Positions 24,647-33,651 are shown, numbered from the stretch's first letter. The stretch is DNA of 58,985 nucleotides from an uncultured Lutimaribacter sp. (GCA_913061505.1 CAJXSO010000015.1:1-58985), one strand, 5' to 3'. The notes: generated from the letters alone by a model not told the origin. A program made the numbers and translations.

Positions 24647-24737
24647 TGGTCCCTCCGGTTCCGGGCGCACCCGGCGCATCAATTGGCCCTATCATTGCCA
24701 GATTGCAGCGGCGCATTTTACATTATACGAAGTATTT

Positions 24738-25736
24738 ATGTCATTACCCGCTGAAAATATGTGGCACACCGCCCCCAACCCGCTGGATGTGGCGGTGTTG
24801 GTTCTGCCCGATAGCAACCTGCTGAGCTTGGCTGCCGCCGTCGATCCCATGCGCGCGGCCAACCGCCGGGCGGGGCGGGCGCTGTTTCGCTGGGCCTATT
24901 ACTGCCCGGGCGGCAGCGGCGCCGATTTGACCGCCGGGTTCACCCTGCCCGCCCAGCCCATTGCCGATCTGGATCGCGCCCAATTGCTGGTGGTGATCGC
25001 GGGCTTTCACCTGCGCCGCCATGCCAGCCCCGCGCTTTTGGCCAGCCTGCGCCGCCTGGCACCGCATTGCTTGGCCGTGGCGGGGGTGGATGGGGGCAGC
25101 CAAGTGATGGCCATGGCCGGGCTCTTGGATGGGCATATGGCCACCACCCATTGGGAAGACCGCGATCAGTTTGCCGCCACATTCGACCGTGTCAGCCTGC
25201 GCCCCGACAGGTTTGTCGTGTCTGGCAATCGCTTAACCGCAGGGGGCGCGGCGCCCACGATTGATATGATGCTGCACCTGATTGCGCTGCGCCATGGCGC
25301 AGACCTGTCAGCGCGCGTGGCGGGTGCCTTGATCTACGATCCGGGCCCCGCCGGCACCGCCCCCCAGGCCCTGACCGCCACCGCCCGACTGGCCCGCCGC
25401 CACCCGGTTGTGGCGCGCGCAGTGGCACTGATGGAGGCGCATCTGGACGAGCCGCTGCCCGTGGCCACGCTGGCCCAGCGCCTGCGCCTGTCGCCCCGGC
25501 ACCTGGAAACCCTGTTTCAGCGCGCATTGGGCCAAAGCCCCAAACAGTTTTATCTGGCGCTGCGCCTGTCCGAGGCGCGCCGGATGGCCCAAGACAGCCC
25601 AATGCCCGTGGCCGAAATTGCCCAAGCCACCGGGTTTTCGGGGCAAGCCGCCTTTAGCCGCGCCTTTGCCCGCCATTTCGGCCAGTCGGTGCGGGCGCTC
25701 CGCGCCGAGGCCCACACCAGCCCCGCCACGCCCTAA
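24738..25736 (+). CDS. GlxA/CdhR-type AraC-family activator
   Basis: This 332-residue regulator has an N-terminal DJ-1/PfpI-like domain (~15-185, VAVLVLPDSNLLSLAAAVDP and AVAGVDGGSQVMA). The C-terminal AraC double helix-turn-helix (~230-325) contains ATLAQRLRLSPRHLETLFQR and IAQATGFSGQAAFSRAFARH. Such proteins activate carnitine and betaine catabolic genes in proteobacteria. Its divergent position to BKACE supports the same role here. Stop codons of this gene and of the aldo/keto reductase overlap (CTAA, 25733-25736). Confidence 0.9.
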   Translation: MSLPAENMWHTAPNPLDVAVLVLPDSNLLSLAAAVDPMRAANRRAGRALFRWAYYCPGGSGADLTAGFTLPAQPIADLDRAQLLVVIAGFHLRRHASPALLASLRRLAPHCLAVAGVDGGSQVMAMAGLLDGHMATTHWEDRDQFAATFDRVSLRPDRFVVSGNRLTAGGAAPTIDMMLHLIALRHGADLSARVAGALIYDPGPAGTAPQALTATARLARRHPVVARAVALMEAHLDEPLPVATLAQRLRLSPRHLETLFQRALGQSPKQFYLALRLSEARRMAQDSPMPVAEIAQATGFSGQAAFSRAFARHFGQSVRALRAEAHTSPATP

Positions 25737-26779
25737 TAGGGCATCGGATGGGCGCGGTGCAGATCATCGATTTGCGCCAGCACTTCGGGGCTAAGCCGCA
25801 GCCCCATCCCTGGCAAAATATGCTGCAGCTGCGCCTGGGTTGTGGCGCCAAAAATAACCGATGTCATAAAGGGCCGCTGCGCCGCCCAGGCCAGCGCCAT
25901 ATGCACCGGATCCAGCCCATGGGCGCGGGCCAGGGCCACATAGGCCGCCGCCGCCGGGCCCACACGCGGGCTGTTGCGCCCGCCCATTTCGGGAACCAGG
26001 CTCATGCGGCTGCCCGCGGGCACTGCGCCATCGGCATATTTGCCGGTCAGATACCCCGCCGCCAGCGGGGAAAAGGCCAACAGGCCCACATCCTCGTTGG
26101 CGCTGACCTCGGCCAGATCGGTATCGAAAAGACGGCACAGCAGCGAATATTCGTTCTGAATGCTCACCGGGCGCGGCCCGCCCATGCGCTGGGCTGCCAT
26201 GCACCATTGGGTGGTGCCCCAGGCCGATTCATTTGACAGGCCAAAGGCGCGGATATTGCCCTTGTCGATCTGCTGCTGCAGCGCGCCGATGGCCTCTTCC
26301 ATATGGGCGATGGTTTCTGCACGGTTCTGGCCAAAGGGGTTATAAGACCAGTTTTTGCGGAACATGTAACTGCCGCGATTGGGCCAGTGGAATTGATAAA
26401 GATCGATCACATCGCACCGCAGCCGCCGCAGCGAGCCTTCGATGGCCTGCGCAATGCTGGCCGCTGAAATCGGCGCGCCACCGCGGGTATGGGCCATGCC
26501 CTCGCCCGAATGTTTGCTGGCCACCACCAGCCCATCGCGCCGGCCTGGGTTGGCCGCGATCCAGGCGCCGATGATCTCTTCGCTGCGGCCGATGGTTTCT
26601 GCACGCACCGGGTTTACCGGATACATCTCGGCTGTGTCGATAAAATTGATGCCCGCCGCCAAGGCCTGGTCGATTTGGGCATGGGCATCGGCGATGCTGG
26701 TTTGGCTGCCATAGGTCATGGTGCCAAGGCAAAATTCGCTGACCATCAGGCCGCTGCGGCCAAGCGGGTTCATTTTCAT
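25733..26779 (-). CDS. Aldo/keto reductase (Tas-like)
   Basis: The protein has 348 residues from ATG 26779; ATG 26788 is possible, but AGGA touches it directly. The (beta/alpha)8 NADPH-dependent oxidoreductase tetrad is present: Asp48, Tyr53 (FIDTAEMY), Lys89 (VASKHSG) and His131 (YQFHWPN). The inserted loop and C-terminal pattern (MTSVIFGATTQAQLQ) resemble the Tas subgroup. The carbonyl substrate is unknown. A link to carnitine breakdown is only positional. Confidence 0.9.
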   Translation of the reverse strand: MKMNPLGRSGLMVSEFCLGTMTYGSQTSIADAHAQIDQALAAGINFIDTAEMYPVNPVRAETIGRSEEIIGAWIAANPGRRDGLVVASKHSGEGMAHTRGGAPISAASIAQAIEGSLRRLRCDVIDLYQFHWPNRGSYMFRKNWSYNPFGQNRAETIAHMEEAIGALQQQIDKGNIRAFGLSNESAWGTTQWCMAAQRMGGPRPVSIQNEYSLLCRLFDTDLAEVSANEDVGLLAFSPLAAGYLTGKYADGAVPAGSRMSLVPEMGGRNSPRVGPAAAAYVALARAHGLDPVHMALAWAAQRPFMTSVIFGATTQAQLQHILPGMGLRLSPEVLAQIDDLHRAHPMPY

Positions 26780-26829
26780 CTGGCGCATTCCTGTCTGTGC
26801 GGTGATGCGCCCACCCTATCGCCCGCATC

Positions 26830-26847
26830 CGGGGGGTAAACCCCCCG
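26830..26847. terminator. Strong hairpin between AKR and DsrE genes
   Basis: CGGGGGG-TAAA-CCCCCCG is a perfect 7-bp stem 22 bp after the DsrE stop on the minus strand. No uninterrupted T-run follows on that strand, so it is a hairpin of terminator type with uncertain efficiency. Confidence 0.45.
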
Positions 26848-26868
26848 AATGCCGTTTTTCACGCCCGA

Positions 26869-27300
26869 TCAGGGGCGCACATAGGCAAAGCCCTGCTGCT
26901 GCAATTCAACCAGCCGCACCACGCCCGAAGGCACGATACGCGCCTCATCCAGCAGCGCCACATCTTTGCCGGCTTTCTCGCTCATCTTGCGGTGGGTATT
27001 GCCGCAGGCCGAGAATGTGACGCTTTCGTTTTCCAAAGACATGGCGGCGATGCGATCGGCAACCGGGCTTTTGCCCGCCACATACATCAACAGCCCCGGG
27101 CCATAGGCCACCACCTCGACCTCGGCGCTATCGCCTTGCGATTTGTAGTAGCTGATCAGGTTTTGCACGTTATTCAGGGCCATATTGATCACTTGCGGGT
27201 CGTTTTGATCCACATGAATGGCCACTTTATGCACCTGCCCCTCGGCCCAAGCCAGCATGGGCGCGCAGGCCAAAACGGCGGCAGCTAAGATTTTTTTCAT
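26869..27300 (-). CDS. Exported DsrE-family protein
   Basis: This 143-residue protein has a signal peptide (LAAAVLACAPMLAWA, cleavage ~19/20) and a DsrE/F-like Rossmann-type domain (~25-130): VAIHVDQNDPQVINMALNN, then VEVVAYGPGLLM. It keeps one Cys (C99, FSACGNT) at the position used for sulfur transfer in DsrE relatives. It is predicted to be a periplasmic sulfur-relay or sulfur-binding protein; no sox or dsr genes are nearby to anchor it. ATG 27300 is preceded by GGGAGGAA. Confidence 0.85.
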   Translation of the reverse strand: MKKILAAAVLACAPMLAWAEGQVHKVAIHVDQNDPQVINMALNNVQNLISYYKSQGDSAEVEVVAYGPGLLMYVAGKSPVADRIAAMSLENESVTFSACGNTHRKMSEKAGKDVALLDEARIVPSGVVRLVELQQQGFAYVRP

Positions 27301-27399
27301 GATTTCCTCCCTAAGTTTGTTGTGATTACGCCCAAACTACCCAAGTTGCCGCGCCTGTCACCAGAAATATTCAATATCTGTAATGAAAAAGAGGCTTGA

Positions 27400-27414
27400 G
27401 AACATTTGGTGAAC
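27400..27414. promoter_or_regulatory. LexA (SOS) box
   Basis: GAACATTTGGTGAAC is a perfect match to the alphaproteobacterial LexA operator GAAC-N7-GAAC. It ends 16 bp before the ATG of the ImuA-like gene, overlapping its probable promoter (TATTTT at ~27418). DNA-damage induction of that gene is strongly suggested. Confidence 0.8.
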
Positions 27415-27430
27415 ATCATATTTTATCTTT

Positions 27431-28117
27431 ATGGTTTTTTCCACACCCAGCCCCCTATCGCAGGCGCAACGCCCCGCTATTTTGCCCAGCCCCGACAGTG
27501 CCCCCGATATCATGCTGGCACGCGGGCGCACGCACGAGGCCTGTGGCCCCGCGCGCCACAGCTTTGCCATATGGCTGGCACAGGCGGTGCAGCGGGGCGG
27601 GCCGCATCAGGCGGGCATCGGGCACAAGCCCCCCCCGCTGGGCCAGGGGCCCGTACTGTGGATTGGCCTGCGCGCGCCCGGCCTGGTGCTGAATGCCAGC
27701 GGCATGGCGCCCTGGGTGCAGCCGGGGGCATTTGTGTTTGTGCAGGCCGAAAAACCCGATCTGGCGCTATGGGCTATGGAAGAGGGGCTGCGCAGCGGTG
27801 CTGTGCCCTTGGTTGTGGCCGATTTGCCCAGCCCCCCGGGCCTGACCCCGGTGCGCCGCCTGCACCTGGCGGCCGAGGCGGCGGGCACCGGCCCCTTGGG
27901 GCTGCTGTTATGCCCCGATAGTGGCGGTGCGGCGGGTATTGAAACCCGCTGGCACATGGCCCCGGCACATGAATGCAGCACCACCCCCCGCTGGCGGCTG
28001 GAACGGCTGCGCGCCCGGGCCCTGCCCCCCAAAGCATGGCTGATGCAGGGGCTGGGGGCGCCCGCCCAGGTGCACCCGGTGGCAGGCCACACCGCCATTG
28101 GGGCGCGCCTGACATAA
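27431..28117 (+). CDS. ImuA-like SOS-associated protein
   Basis: This 228-residue protein resembles the short ImuA/SulA-type proteins of Rhodobacteraceae: a RecA-like fold without a clear Walker A, with GRTHEACGPARHSFA, LWAMEEGLRSGAVPLVVADL and RRLHLAAEAAG. ImuA normally works with ImuB and DnaE2 in mutagenic lesion bypass. There is no imuB or dnaE2 downstream here; the next gene is an MFS transporter. ATG 27431 has no Shine-Dalgarno, and a -10-like TATTTT lies 7-8 nt upstream, so the mRNA may be leaderless. The family assignment is supported by the LexA box but is by pattern recognition only. Confidence 0.7.
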   Translation: MVFSTPSPLSQAQRPAILPSPDSAPDIMLARGRTHEACGPARHSFAIWLAQAVQRGGPHQAGIGHKPPPLGQGPVLWIGLRAPGLVLNASGMAPWVQPGAFVFVQAEKPDLALWAMEEGLRSGAVPLVVADLPSPPGLTPVRRLHLAAEAAGTGPLGLLLCPDSGGAAGIETRWHMAPAHECSTTPRWRLERLRARALPPKAWLMQGLGAPAQVHPVAGHTAIGARLT

Positions 28118-28180
28118 ACGACAGATCCTGTCGCAGCCAGCCTTGCAGCCGCGCCAAGAAACGGCAAAGCTGGGGGGGAT

Positions 28181-29407
28181 ATGCGCCTGCTTGTTTCCTT
28201 CGCCGCCCTTTTCCTATCGGTCATCCTGTTGCAGCTGTCTTCGGGCGGGGTTGGGGCGTTGGATGCCATTTCGGGCATTGCGCTGGGCTTTAGCACCGCG
28301 CAGGTGGGCTTGCTGGGCTCGGCGCATTTCTTTGGCTTTTTCATCGGCTGCTGGGTGGCCCCGCGGATGATGGGCAACGTGGGCCATTCACGCGCCTTTG
28401 CCGCCTTTACCGCCACCGGCGCCATTGGGCTATTGGCGCATATGCTGCTGGTCGATCCCCTGGCCTGGGCGGGTATGCGCGTGGCGTCGGGCTTTAGCAT
28501 TGCGGGGTGCTACACGGTGATCGAGGCCTGGCTGCAAGCCAAAGTCACCAATGAAACCCGCGGGCGCACCATGGCGGCCTATCGGGTGGCAGATATGGGC
28601 GCCTCGCTGGTGGCGCAGCTGATGATCTCGGTGCTGGAACCGGCCTCGTATATCTCGTATAACCTGCTGGCCCTGTTGTGCTGCGCAGCGCTGCTGCCGC
28701 TGACATTGACCAAAACCCCCCAGCCCAGCACCCCCAGCGCGCCACGCCTGCGGCCGATGCTGGCCGTCACCCGCTCGCCCCTGGCGGCGGCGGGGGTGAT
28801 TGTGGCCGCACTTTCTGCCGCCTCCTTTCGGATGGTGGGCCCCATATATGGCACACAAGTTGGGCTGCAAACCAATGAAATCGCCCTGTTTTTGGCCGCG
28901 TTCGTGGCAGGCGGCGCATTGGCGCAATACCCGGTGGGCTGGCTGGCCGATAAATTCGACCGCCGTTGGGTGTTGATCTGGCTATCGGTTGCGGCCATTG
29001 GCAGCTGCATGCAAACGGTGTTTTTCACCGGCCAAAGCACCCAGGCAATTTTGCTAACCGCGGCGCTATTTGGCCTGACCACCTTTCCCATCTATTCCAT
29101 CGCCGCCGCCCACGCCCATGATTTTGCCAGCACCGAAGAGCGGGTCGAGCTGTCGGCGGCGCTGATGTTTCACTATGCCTTGGGCGCCATCGCCGCGCCC
29201 TTGGTGGCCTCGTGGCTGATCGAGGCCTTTGGCCCCCCGGCCATGTTTGTGATGATCGCCTGCGGCCATGGCGCGCTGGTGGTCTTTGGCCTTGTGCGTA
29301 TGCGCAGCCGCCCCAGCGCGCGGCGCACGCGCTATATTTACAGCCCGCGCACCTCGTTTCTGGTGGGCCGCCTGACCAGCCGCGCCCGCGACCAGGGCGA
29401 ACCTTAG
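28181..29407 (+). CDS. MFS transporter
   Basis: The 408-residue major-facilitator protein has twelve predicted membrane helices and an MFS signature loop between helices 8 and 9 (GWLADKFDRRWVLI). The N-terminal half resembles YcaD-type carriers (IAGCYTVIEAWLQAKVTNETRGR). ATG 28181 has GGGGGGAT just upstream. The substrate is unknown. It starts 63 bp after the ImuA-like gene and could be read through from the SOS promoter. Confidence 0.85.
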   Translation: MRLLVSFAALFLSVILLQLSSGGVGALDAISGIALGFSTAQVGLLGSAHFFGFFIGCWVAPRMMGNVGHSRAFAAFTATGAIGLLAHMLLVDPLAWAGMRVASGFSIAGCYTVIEAWLQAKVTNETRGRTMAAYRVADMGASLVAQLMISVLEPASYISYNLLALLCCAALLPLTLTKTPQPSTPSAPRLRPMLAVTRSPLAAAGVIVAALSAASFRMVGPIYGTQVGLQTNEIALFLAAFVAGGALAQYPVGWLADKFDRRWVLIWLSVAAIGSCMQTVFFTGQSTQAILLTAALFGLTTFPIYSIAAAHAHDFASTEERVELSAALMFHYALGAIAAPLVASWLIEAFGPPAMFVMIACGHGALVVFGLVRMRSRPSARRTRYIYSPRTSFLVGRLTSRARDQGEP

Positions 29408-29515
29408 GCAGGCCAGCACGTCGCCGCACCGCCAAATTGCCCGCGCATAGATACTGGCCCTCGCAAGGAAGCTGCGATAAACGGGGCCAAACGCAAACAT
29501 CCAAGGACGCGCAGC

Positions 29516-31228
29516 ATGGCACGGCACCTGATTACCTCGGCCATTCCCTATATCAATGGCATCAAGCATCTGGGCAACCTGGTGGGCAGCCAGTTGCCAG
29601 CAGATCTGTTCGCGCGCTATCAGCGTGGGCGCGGGCACGAGGTGCTGTTTTTATGCGCCACCGACGAGCACGGCACCCCGGCCGAGCTGGCCGCAGCCAA
29701 GGCCGGCCAGCCCGTGGCCGATTACTGCGCAGAAATGCACGCTGTGCAGGCCGATATTGCCCAAGGCTTTGGCCTGTCTTTTGATCATTTCGGGCGCTCG
29801 TCCTCGCCCGCCAACCACGCCTTGACCCAGCATTTTGCCGGCAAGCTGGCCGAACGCGACCTGATCCGCGAGGTCAGCGAAACGCAGATGTATTCGCATG
29901 CCGATGGTCGCTTTTTGCCCGATCGCTATATCGAAGGCACCTGCCCGAATTGCGGCTTTGACAGCGCCCGCGGCGATCAATGCGACAATTGCACCAAACA
30001 GCTGGATCCGGTCGAGCTGATCAACCCCCGCTCGGTGATCTCGGGGTCAACCGATCTGGAGATGCGCGCGACAAAGCACCTTTACCTGCGCCAATCCACC
30101 ATGAAAGATCAGCTAGAGGCGTGGATCGACAGCAAAACCGACTGGCCCGTGCTGACCACCTCGATTGCCAAGAAATGGCTAAACGATGGTGACGGGCTAC
30201 AAGACCGCGGCATCACCCGCGATCTGGATTGGGGTATTCCGGTAAAACGCGGGCAAGAGGACTGGCCCGGCATGGAAGGCAAAGTATTCTATGTCTGGTT
30301 CGATGCGCCCATCGAATATATCGCCTGCGCGCAAGAATGGGTCGAGGCGGGCAAGGGCCAGGATTGGCAGCGCTGGTGGCGCACCGATATGGGCGCCCAA
30401 GATGTGACCTATACCCAGTTCATGGGCAAAGATAACGTGCCCTTCCACACCCTGTCATTCCCTGCCACGATCTTGGGCTCGGGCGAGCCATGGAAGCTGG
30501 TGGATTACATCAAATCGTTCAACTACCTCAATTACGACGGCGGCCAGTTCAGCACCTCGCGCGGGCGTGGGGTGTTTATGGATCAGGCGCTGGAAATTCT
30601 GCCCGCCGATTACTGGCGCTGGTGGCTGCTTAGCCATGCGCCGGAATCGTCGGATGCGGAATTCACCTGGGATAATTTCCAGGCCTCGGTCAACAAAGAT
30701 CTGGCCGATGTGCTGGGCAATTTTGTCAGCCGCATCACCAAATTCTGCCGCTCGAAATTTGGCGAAACCGTGCCAGAGGGCGGCAGCTGGGGCGCCCAAG
30801 AGGCGGCATTGATGGCCGAGCTGGGCCAACGCCTGCGCGCCTACGAGGGGCATATGGAGGCGATGGAGGTGCGCAAATCAGCGCAAGAGCTGCGCGCCAT
30901 CTGGGTGGCGGGCAACGAATATCTGCAATCTGCCGCGCCCTGGTCGACCTTTAAGGAAAACCCAGAACAGGCCGCAGCCCAGGTGCGCATGGGGCTGAAC
31001 TTGGTGCGCCTTTACGCGGTGCTATCGGCGCCCTTCATTCCCTTTGCGGCAGATCGGCTGCTAGAGGCGATGAAATGCGACGATCGCAGCTGGCCGGGTG
31101 ACATGCAAACCGCGCTTTCTGCCCTGCCTGTGGGCCATGGCTTTGAGGTGCCCGAGGTGCTGTTTGCCAAAATCACCGATGAGCAGCGCGAAGAATGGCA
31201 AGCCCGGTTTGCCGGCCAGCGCAGCTAG
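29516..31228 (+). CDS. metG: Methionyl-tRNA synthetase
   Basis: This 570-residue class I aminoacyl-tRNA synthetase charges tRNA-Met. The HIGH-equivalent is HLGN (18-21). A zinc knuckle has CPNC and CDNC in the connective peptide. The KMSKS loop is represented by FSTSRGRG, the variant I recall from alphaproteobacterial enzymes. No C-terminal tRNA-binding/dimerisation domain is present, which fits the ~570-residue form. The start has AAGGA upstream. The gene converges on trkH with a 23-bp gap containing a perfect hairpin. Confidence 0.97.
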   Translation: MARHLITSAIPYINGIKHLGNLVGSQLPADLFARYQRGRGHEVLFLCATDEHGTPAELAAAKAGQPVADYCAEMHAVQADIAQGFGLSFDHFGRSSSPANHALTQHFAGKLAERDLIREVSETQMYSHADGRFLPDRYIEGTCPNCGFDSARGDQCDNCTKQLDPVELINPRSVISGSTDLEMRATKHLYLRQSTMKDQLEAWIDSKTDWPVLTTSIAKKWLNDGDGLQDRGITRDLDWGIPVKRGQEDWPGMEGKVFYVWFDAPIEYIACAQEWVEAGKGQDWQRWWRTDMGAQDVTYTQFMGKDNVPFHTLSFPATILGSGEPWKLVDYIKSFNYLNYDGGQFSTSRGRGVFMDQALEILPADYWRWWLLSHAPESSDAEFTWDNFQASVNKDLADVLGNFVSRITKFCRSKFGETVPEGGSWGAQEAALMAELGQRLRAYEGHMEAMEVRKSAQELRAIWVAGNEYLQSAAPWSTFKENPEQAAAQVRMGLNLVRLYAVLSAPFIPFAADRLLEAMKCDDRSWPGDMQTALSALPVGHGFEVPEVLFAKITDEQREEWQARFAGQRS

Positions 31229-31243
31229 GGCTGTTGGTCACTG

Positions 31244-31262
31244 GGCGGGGCCTAGCCCCGCC
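31244..31262. terminator. Convergent metG/trkH hairpin
   Basis: GGCGGGGC-CTA-GCCCCGCC is a perfect 8-bp stem in the metG/trkH convergent gap. The loop CTA is the complement of the trkH TAG stop codon. No T-run follows on either strand, so it may block read-through or protect 3' ends rather than be a classical terminator. Confidence 0.45.
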
Positions 31263-32700
31263 AAAAGGCTGCGGTAAACAGCACATAAACCACAACCAGC
31301 TCTAGCCGCCCCACCAGCATTGCAAAGATCATGATATATTTGGCGCTGTCGGGAAAGGCCGTCAGCGCCCCGCTTTCATGCACCATCGGGCCAAAGGCCG
31401 GGCCAATATTGAAAACGGATGTCCAGGCGCCAGTTGTGGCCTCGATAAAGGGCAGGCCCGTCAAAGACAGGGCCACAGCCACAAGCCCGTAGGTTAAAAT
31501 GAACATCGAGAACATCAACATGACCGACTCGATCACATCGCGCTCGATCGGGCGGCCCCCCAAACGCACCGAAACCACGCGGTTTGGGCTGCCAATCAGG
31601 CGAATTTGCGCCACAACTGCACGAAACAGCACCAGATAGCGGAAGATTTTGATCGAACAGCCGGTCGAGCCGGTGCAACCGCCAATGGCCCCCACCGCCA
31701 GCACCACCACCATGCCCAACGGCCCCCACAGCAGCAAATCGCCATCGCCATAGCCCGTGCCAGAAAAGATCGACACCACGTTAAAGGCGGTTTGGCGGAA
31801 CATTTCCTCGCCCAGCTGCTCGCCCCGCGCAAAGCGCGCCAGCACGATGATGGCAACCGAGCCCACGATCAGCGCGCCATAGACCTGCACCTGAAAGTCG
31901 CGCAGCAAGGGCATAACCTGGCCCGTGCCAATCAGCATCAAGCGCACAAACGGCACCGAGGCCAGGAACATAAACACGATGCAGGCATATTGCAGCGCCG
32001 GCCCATAGGCCCCAAACGAGGCGTCTGTGGTAGAAAACCCACCCGTTGAAACCGAGGTCAAGGCATGCACCGTGGCCTCGAACGGATCCATCCCCAGGGC
32101 GATATAGGTCAGCGTGCAGATGATTGTCAGCGCCACATAGGTGGCCAGCAAGGCCTTTGAGATATCAATCGCCCGCGGCAATACCTTGCCCAGCGTGTCA
32201 AAGCTTTCGCTTTTGAAAAACTGCATGCCCCCAACCCGCATGATGGGCAAAAACAGCAGCGCCACAATCACAATACCCAAGCCACCCAACCACTGCAGAA
32301 TGCCCCGCCACAACAACAGCCCCTTGGGCAAGTCATCGAGGCCATAAAACACGGTAGATCCGGTGGTGGTCATGCCAGACATGGCCTCAAAGAATGCATC
32401 CACAAAACTGGCATCGGTTTGCCCCAGCATAAAGGGCAACGCCCCAAACAAGGGCAGGCTGACCCATAAGGCCACGGTCAACAAAAAGCTTTGGCGAATA
32501 GACAGGCGGTGGTGGCGGGTGTTGTGGCAGGCCAGTGCCACCAAGCTACCCACCAAAAATGTCAGCACCGCGCTTTCGAAAAAAACCGGCCAATGGCCAC
32601 GGCCCTCGGCCACATCCACCAAAAGCGGCGGCACCATGGTCAGGCCAAGCACAGCAACCAACAGGCCAATTACATATCCGATAGGGCGAAGATCTAACAT
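31252..32700 (-). CDS. trkH: TrkH-family potassium uptake protein
   Basis: This 482-residue inner-membrane potassium channel subunit has four pore-like repeats with Gly/Thr/Ser filters: SGMTTTGSTVF, TSVSTGGFSTTDAS, SGTGYGDG and FNIGPAFGP. It needs a TrkA regulatory subunit, which is not in this window. Membrane segments span the whole length and size is normal for TrkH. A KtrB-like identity is less likely given the length and sequence style. Start is ATG 32700. Confidence 0.92.
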   Translation of the reverse strand: MLDLRPIGYVIGLLVAVLGLTMVPPLLVDVAEGRGHWPVFFESAVLTFLVGSLVALACHNTRHHRLSIRQSFLLTVALWVSLPLFGALPFMLGQTDASFVDAFFEAMSGMTTTGSTVFYGLDDLPKGLLLWRGILQWLGGLGIVIVALLFLPIMRVGGMQFFKSESFDTLGKVLPRAIDISKALLATYVALTIICTLTYIALGMDPFEATVHALTSVSTGGFSTTDASFGAYGPALQYACIVFMFLASVPFVRLMLIGTGQVMPLLRDFQVQVYGALIVGSVAIIVLARFARGEQLGEEMFRQTAFNVVSIFSGTGYGDGDLLLWGPLGMVVVLAVGAIGGCTGSTGCSIKIFRYLVLFRAVVAQIRLIGSPNRVVSVRLGGRPIERDVIESVMLMFSMFILTYGLVAVALSLTGLPFIEATTGAWTSVFNIGPAFGPMVHESGALTAFPDSAKYIMIFAMLVGRLELVVVYVLFTAAFWRG

Positions 32701-32794
32701 GGATCGCAGGCTTGGCGGGGTGCTGTGCCGCTGTCAAGCGCCAAGCGCCCCCTCATCCGCCCTGGCCCTGGCCCAAGATGGGCCAAAGCCGGTT

Positions 32795-33010
32795 TTATAC
32801 GTAGTAAAGATCGCGGAAAACGTGATGCGCGATCATATCGCGGCGAATGCCCATTGCGGCCAATTCGGCGTCAGTTTTCGCCTCGAGTGCGGCGATCTGC
32901 CCATGACGCGAGCGTGCCTCGCCCAAGGCGGTCATCCAGTTCACAATCGCAGCGCCAACCCCAGCAAACGGATTGCGGATTGCGGCGATGTTTGTTGCAT
33001 GCGTTGCCAT
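32795..33010 (-). CDS. DUF1127 small protein
   Basis: The 71-residue protein carries the DUF1127/YjiS-like pattern: an N-terminal amphipathic region (VGAAIVNWMTALGEARSR), a central helix (IAALEAKTDAELAAMGI) and the C-terminal RRDMIAHHVFRDLYYV. Relatives are small proteins tied to stress or nutrient adaptation and RNA metabolism in alphaproteobacteria. ATG 33010 has AAAGG upstream. A strong inverted repeat lies 47 bp upstream of the start codon (33058-33078). It is an independent single-gene unit. Confidence 0.8.
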   Translation of the reverse strand: MATHATNIAAIRNPFAGVGAAIVNWMTALGEARSRHGQIAALEAKTDAELAAMGIRRDMIAHHVFRDLYYV

Positions 33011-33057
33011 TTTTGGAACCTTTCAACAGTGTTTCGGTTCCTCCCTTGGCACTGATA

Positions 33058-33078
33058 TATGTCACGCCTGCTGACATA
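33058..33078. promoter_or_regulatory. Inverted repeat upstream of DUF1127 gene
   Basis: TATGTCA-N7-TGACATA is a perfect 7-bp-arm palindrome in the DUF1127 promoter region. The layout fits a dimeric regulator operator (GntR or MarR scale). The binding protein is unknown. Confidence 0.5.
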
Positions 33079-33126
33079 AACACAGACAATGCTGCATATC
33101 CGCCCTGCGCGCGCTGCAATGCAGCA

Positions 33127-33480
33127 TCAGCTGGCAGGCGCCGCCCCATTGGCCCGCGGTGCAGGGCTGGGCCTGGCGCGCCGTGGTGCAGGCGCGTTGG
33201 CACTGGGGGCTGTGGCGGGGGCTGCGGTGGCAGGGGCCGCTGGGGTGGCCGGCACCGCCTGCTGCGCCACGGGCGGGGCAGTATCTGCAGCCGGTGTGTC
33301 AGCGGGGGCCGCTTTGGGGCCGGGTTTTGTGGCCTCTGGCCCGCTGCGGGGCGCCAGCGGGTGCAGGGCCACCATCGCCTCGATCAGGGCGCGCGAGAGG
33401 CGGGTTTGGTATTTGTAAAAGGTGATCATCGCGCTGGCCATGTGCCAGCTGTATTTCACAGGTAAGGGGGTGTTGGGCAT
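33127..33480 (-). CDS. Small protein with Ala/Pro-rich tail
   Basis: The protein has 117 residues from ATG 33480; GGAGG is at spacing 5, while the adjacent ATG 33483 is only 2 nt away. Residues 1-45 form a compact helical region (PVKYSWHMASAMITFYKYQTR). The rest is low-complexity Ala/Pro/Thr, probably disordered. No family is recognised. High GC at wobble positions in the tail also opens long antisense frames that I regard as artefacts. It stands alone between the DUF1127 promoter and the folE2 terminator. Confidence 0.6.
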   Translation of the reverse strand: MPNTPLPVKYSWHMASAMITFYKYQTRLSRALIEAMVALHPLAPRSGPEATKPGPKAAPADTPAADTAPPVAQQAVPATPAAPATAAPATAPSANAPAPRRARPSPAPRANGAAPAS

Positions 33481-33583
33481 CATATCCTCCGTGGCTGCAT
33501 ACCGGAAAATATGGGCGCGCTTTACGACATCTGCACAACAGATCCACAATCTGGGGGCGAAAATCGCAGAAATTTGATCGCGC

Positions 33584-33619
33584 AAAAGAAAAACGGCATG
33601 CCGTGTAACCGACATGCCG
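33584..33619 (-). terminator. Intrinsic terminator after folE2
   Basis: On the minus strand, 33 bp after the folE2 stop, CGGCATG-N12-CATGCCG forms a perfect 7-bp stem followed by TTTTTCTTTT. This is a classic rho-independent terminator. Confidence 0.75.
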
Positions 33620-33651
33620 CTGAATTGGGCACATTAGAAACCAGGCTGCGC

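Noticed and set aside
24725-24735. ATACGAAGTAT resembles a loxP half-site
   Set aside because: It is a single short palindrome next to a start codon with no second arm or recombinase; more likely a promoter or operator detail of the GlxA-type gene.
27607-28500. Minus-strand frame opposite the ImuA-like and MFS genes
   Set aside because: It spans two well-supported genes antisense and shows low-complexity Arg/Pro/Ser composition.
29516-31228. Possibly inactive MetRS because KMSKS is replaced by STSRG
   Set aside because: As far as I recall this variant is usual for alphaproteobacterial MetRS, and all other motifs are intact.
33089-33418. Glycine/alanine-rich plus-strand frame opposite the small Ala/Pro-rich protein
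   Set aside because: Produced by high GC in the repetitive tail; no start signal or family resemblance. The minus-strand gene has a good ribosome-binding site.
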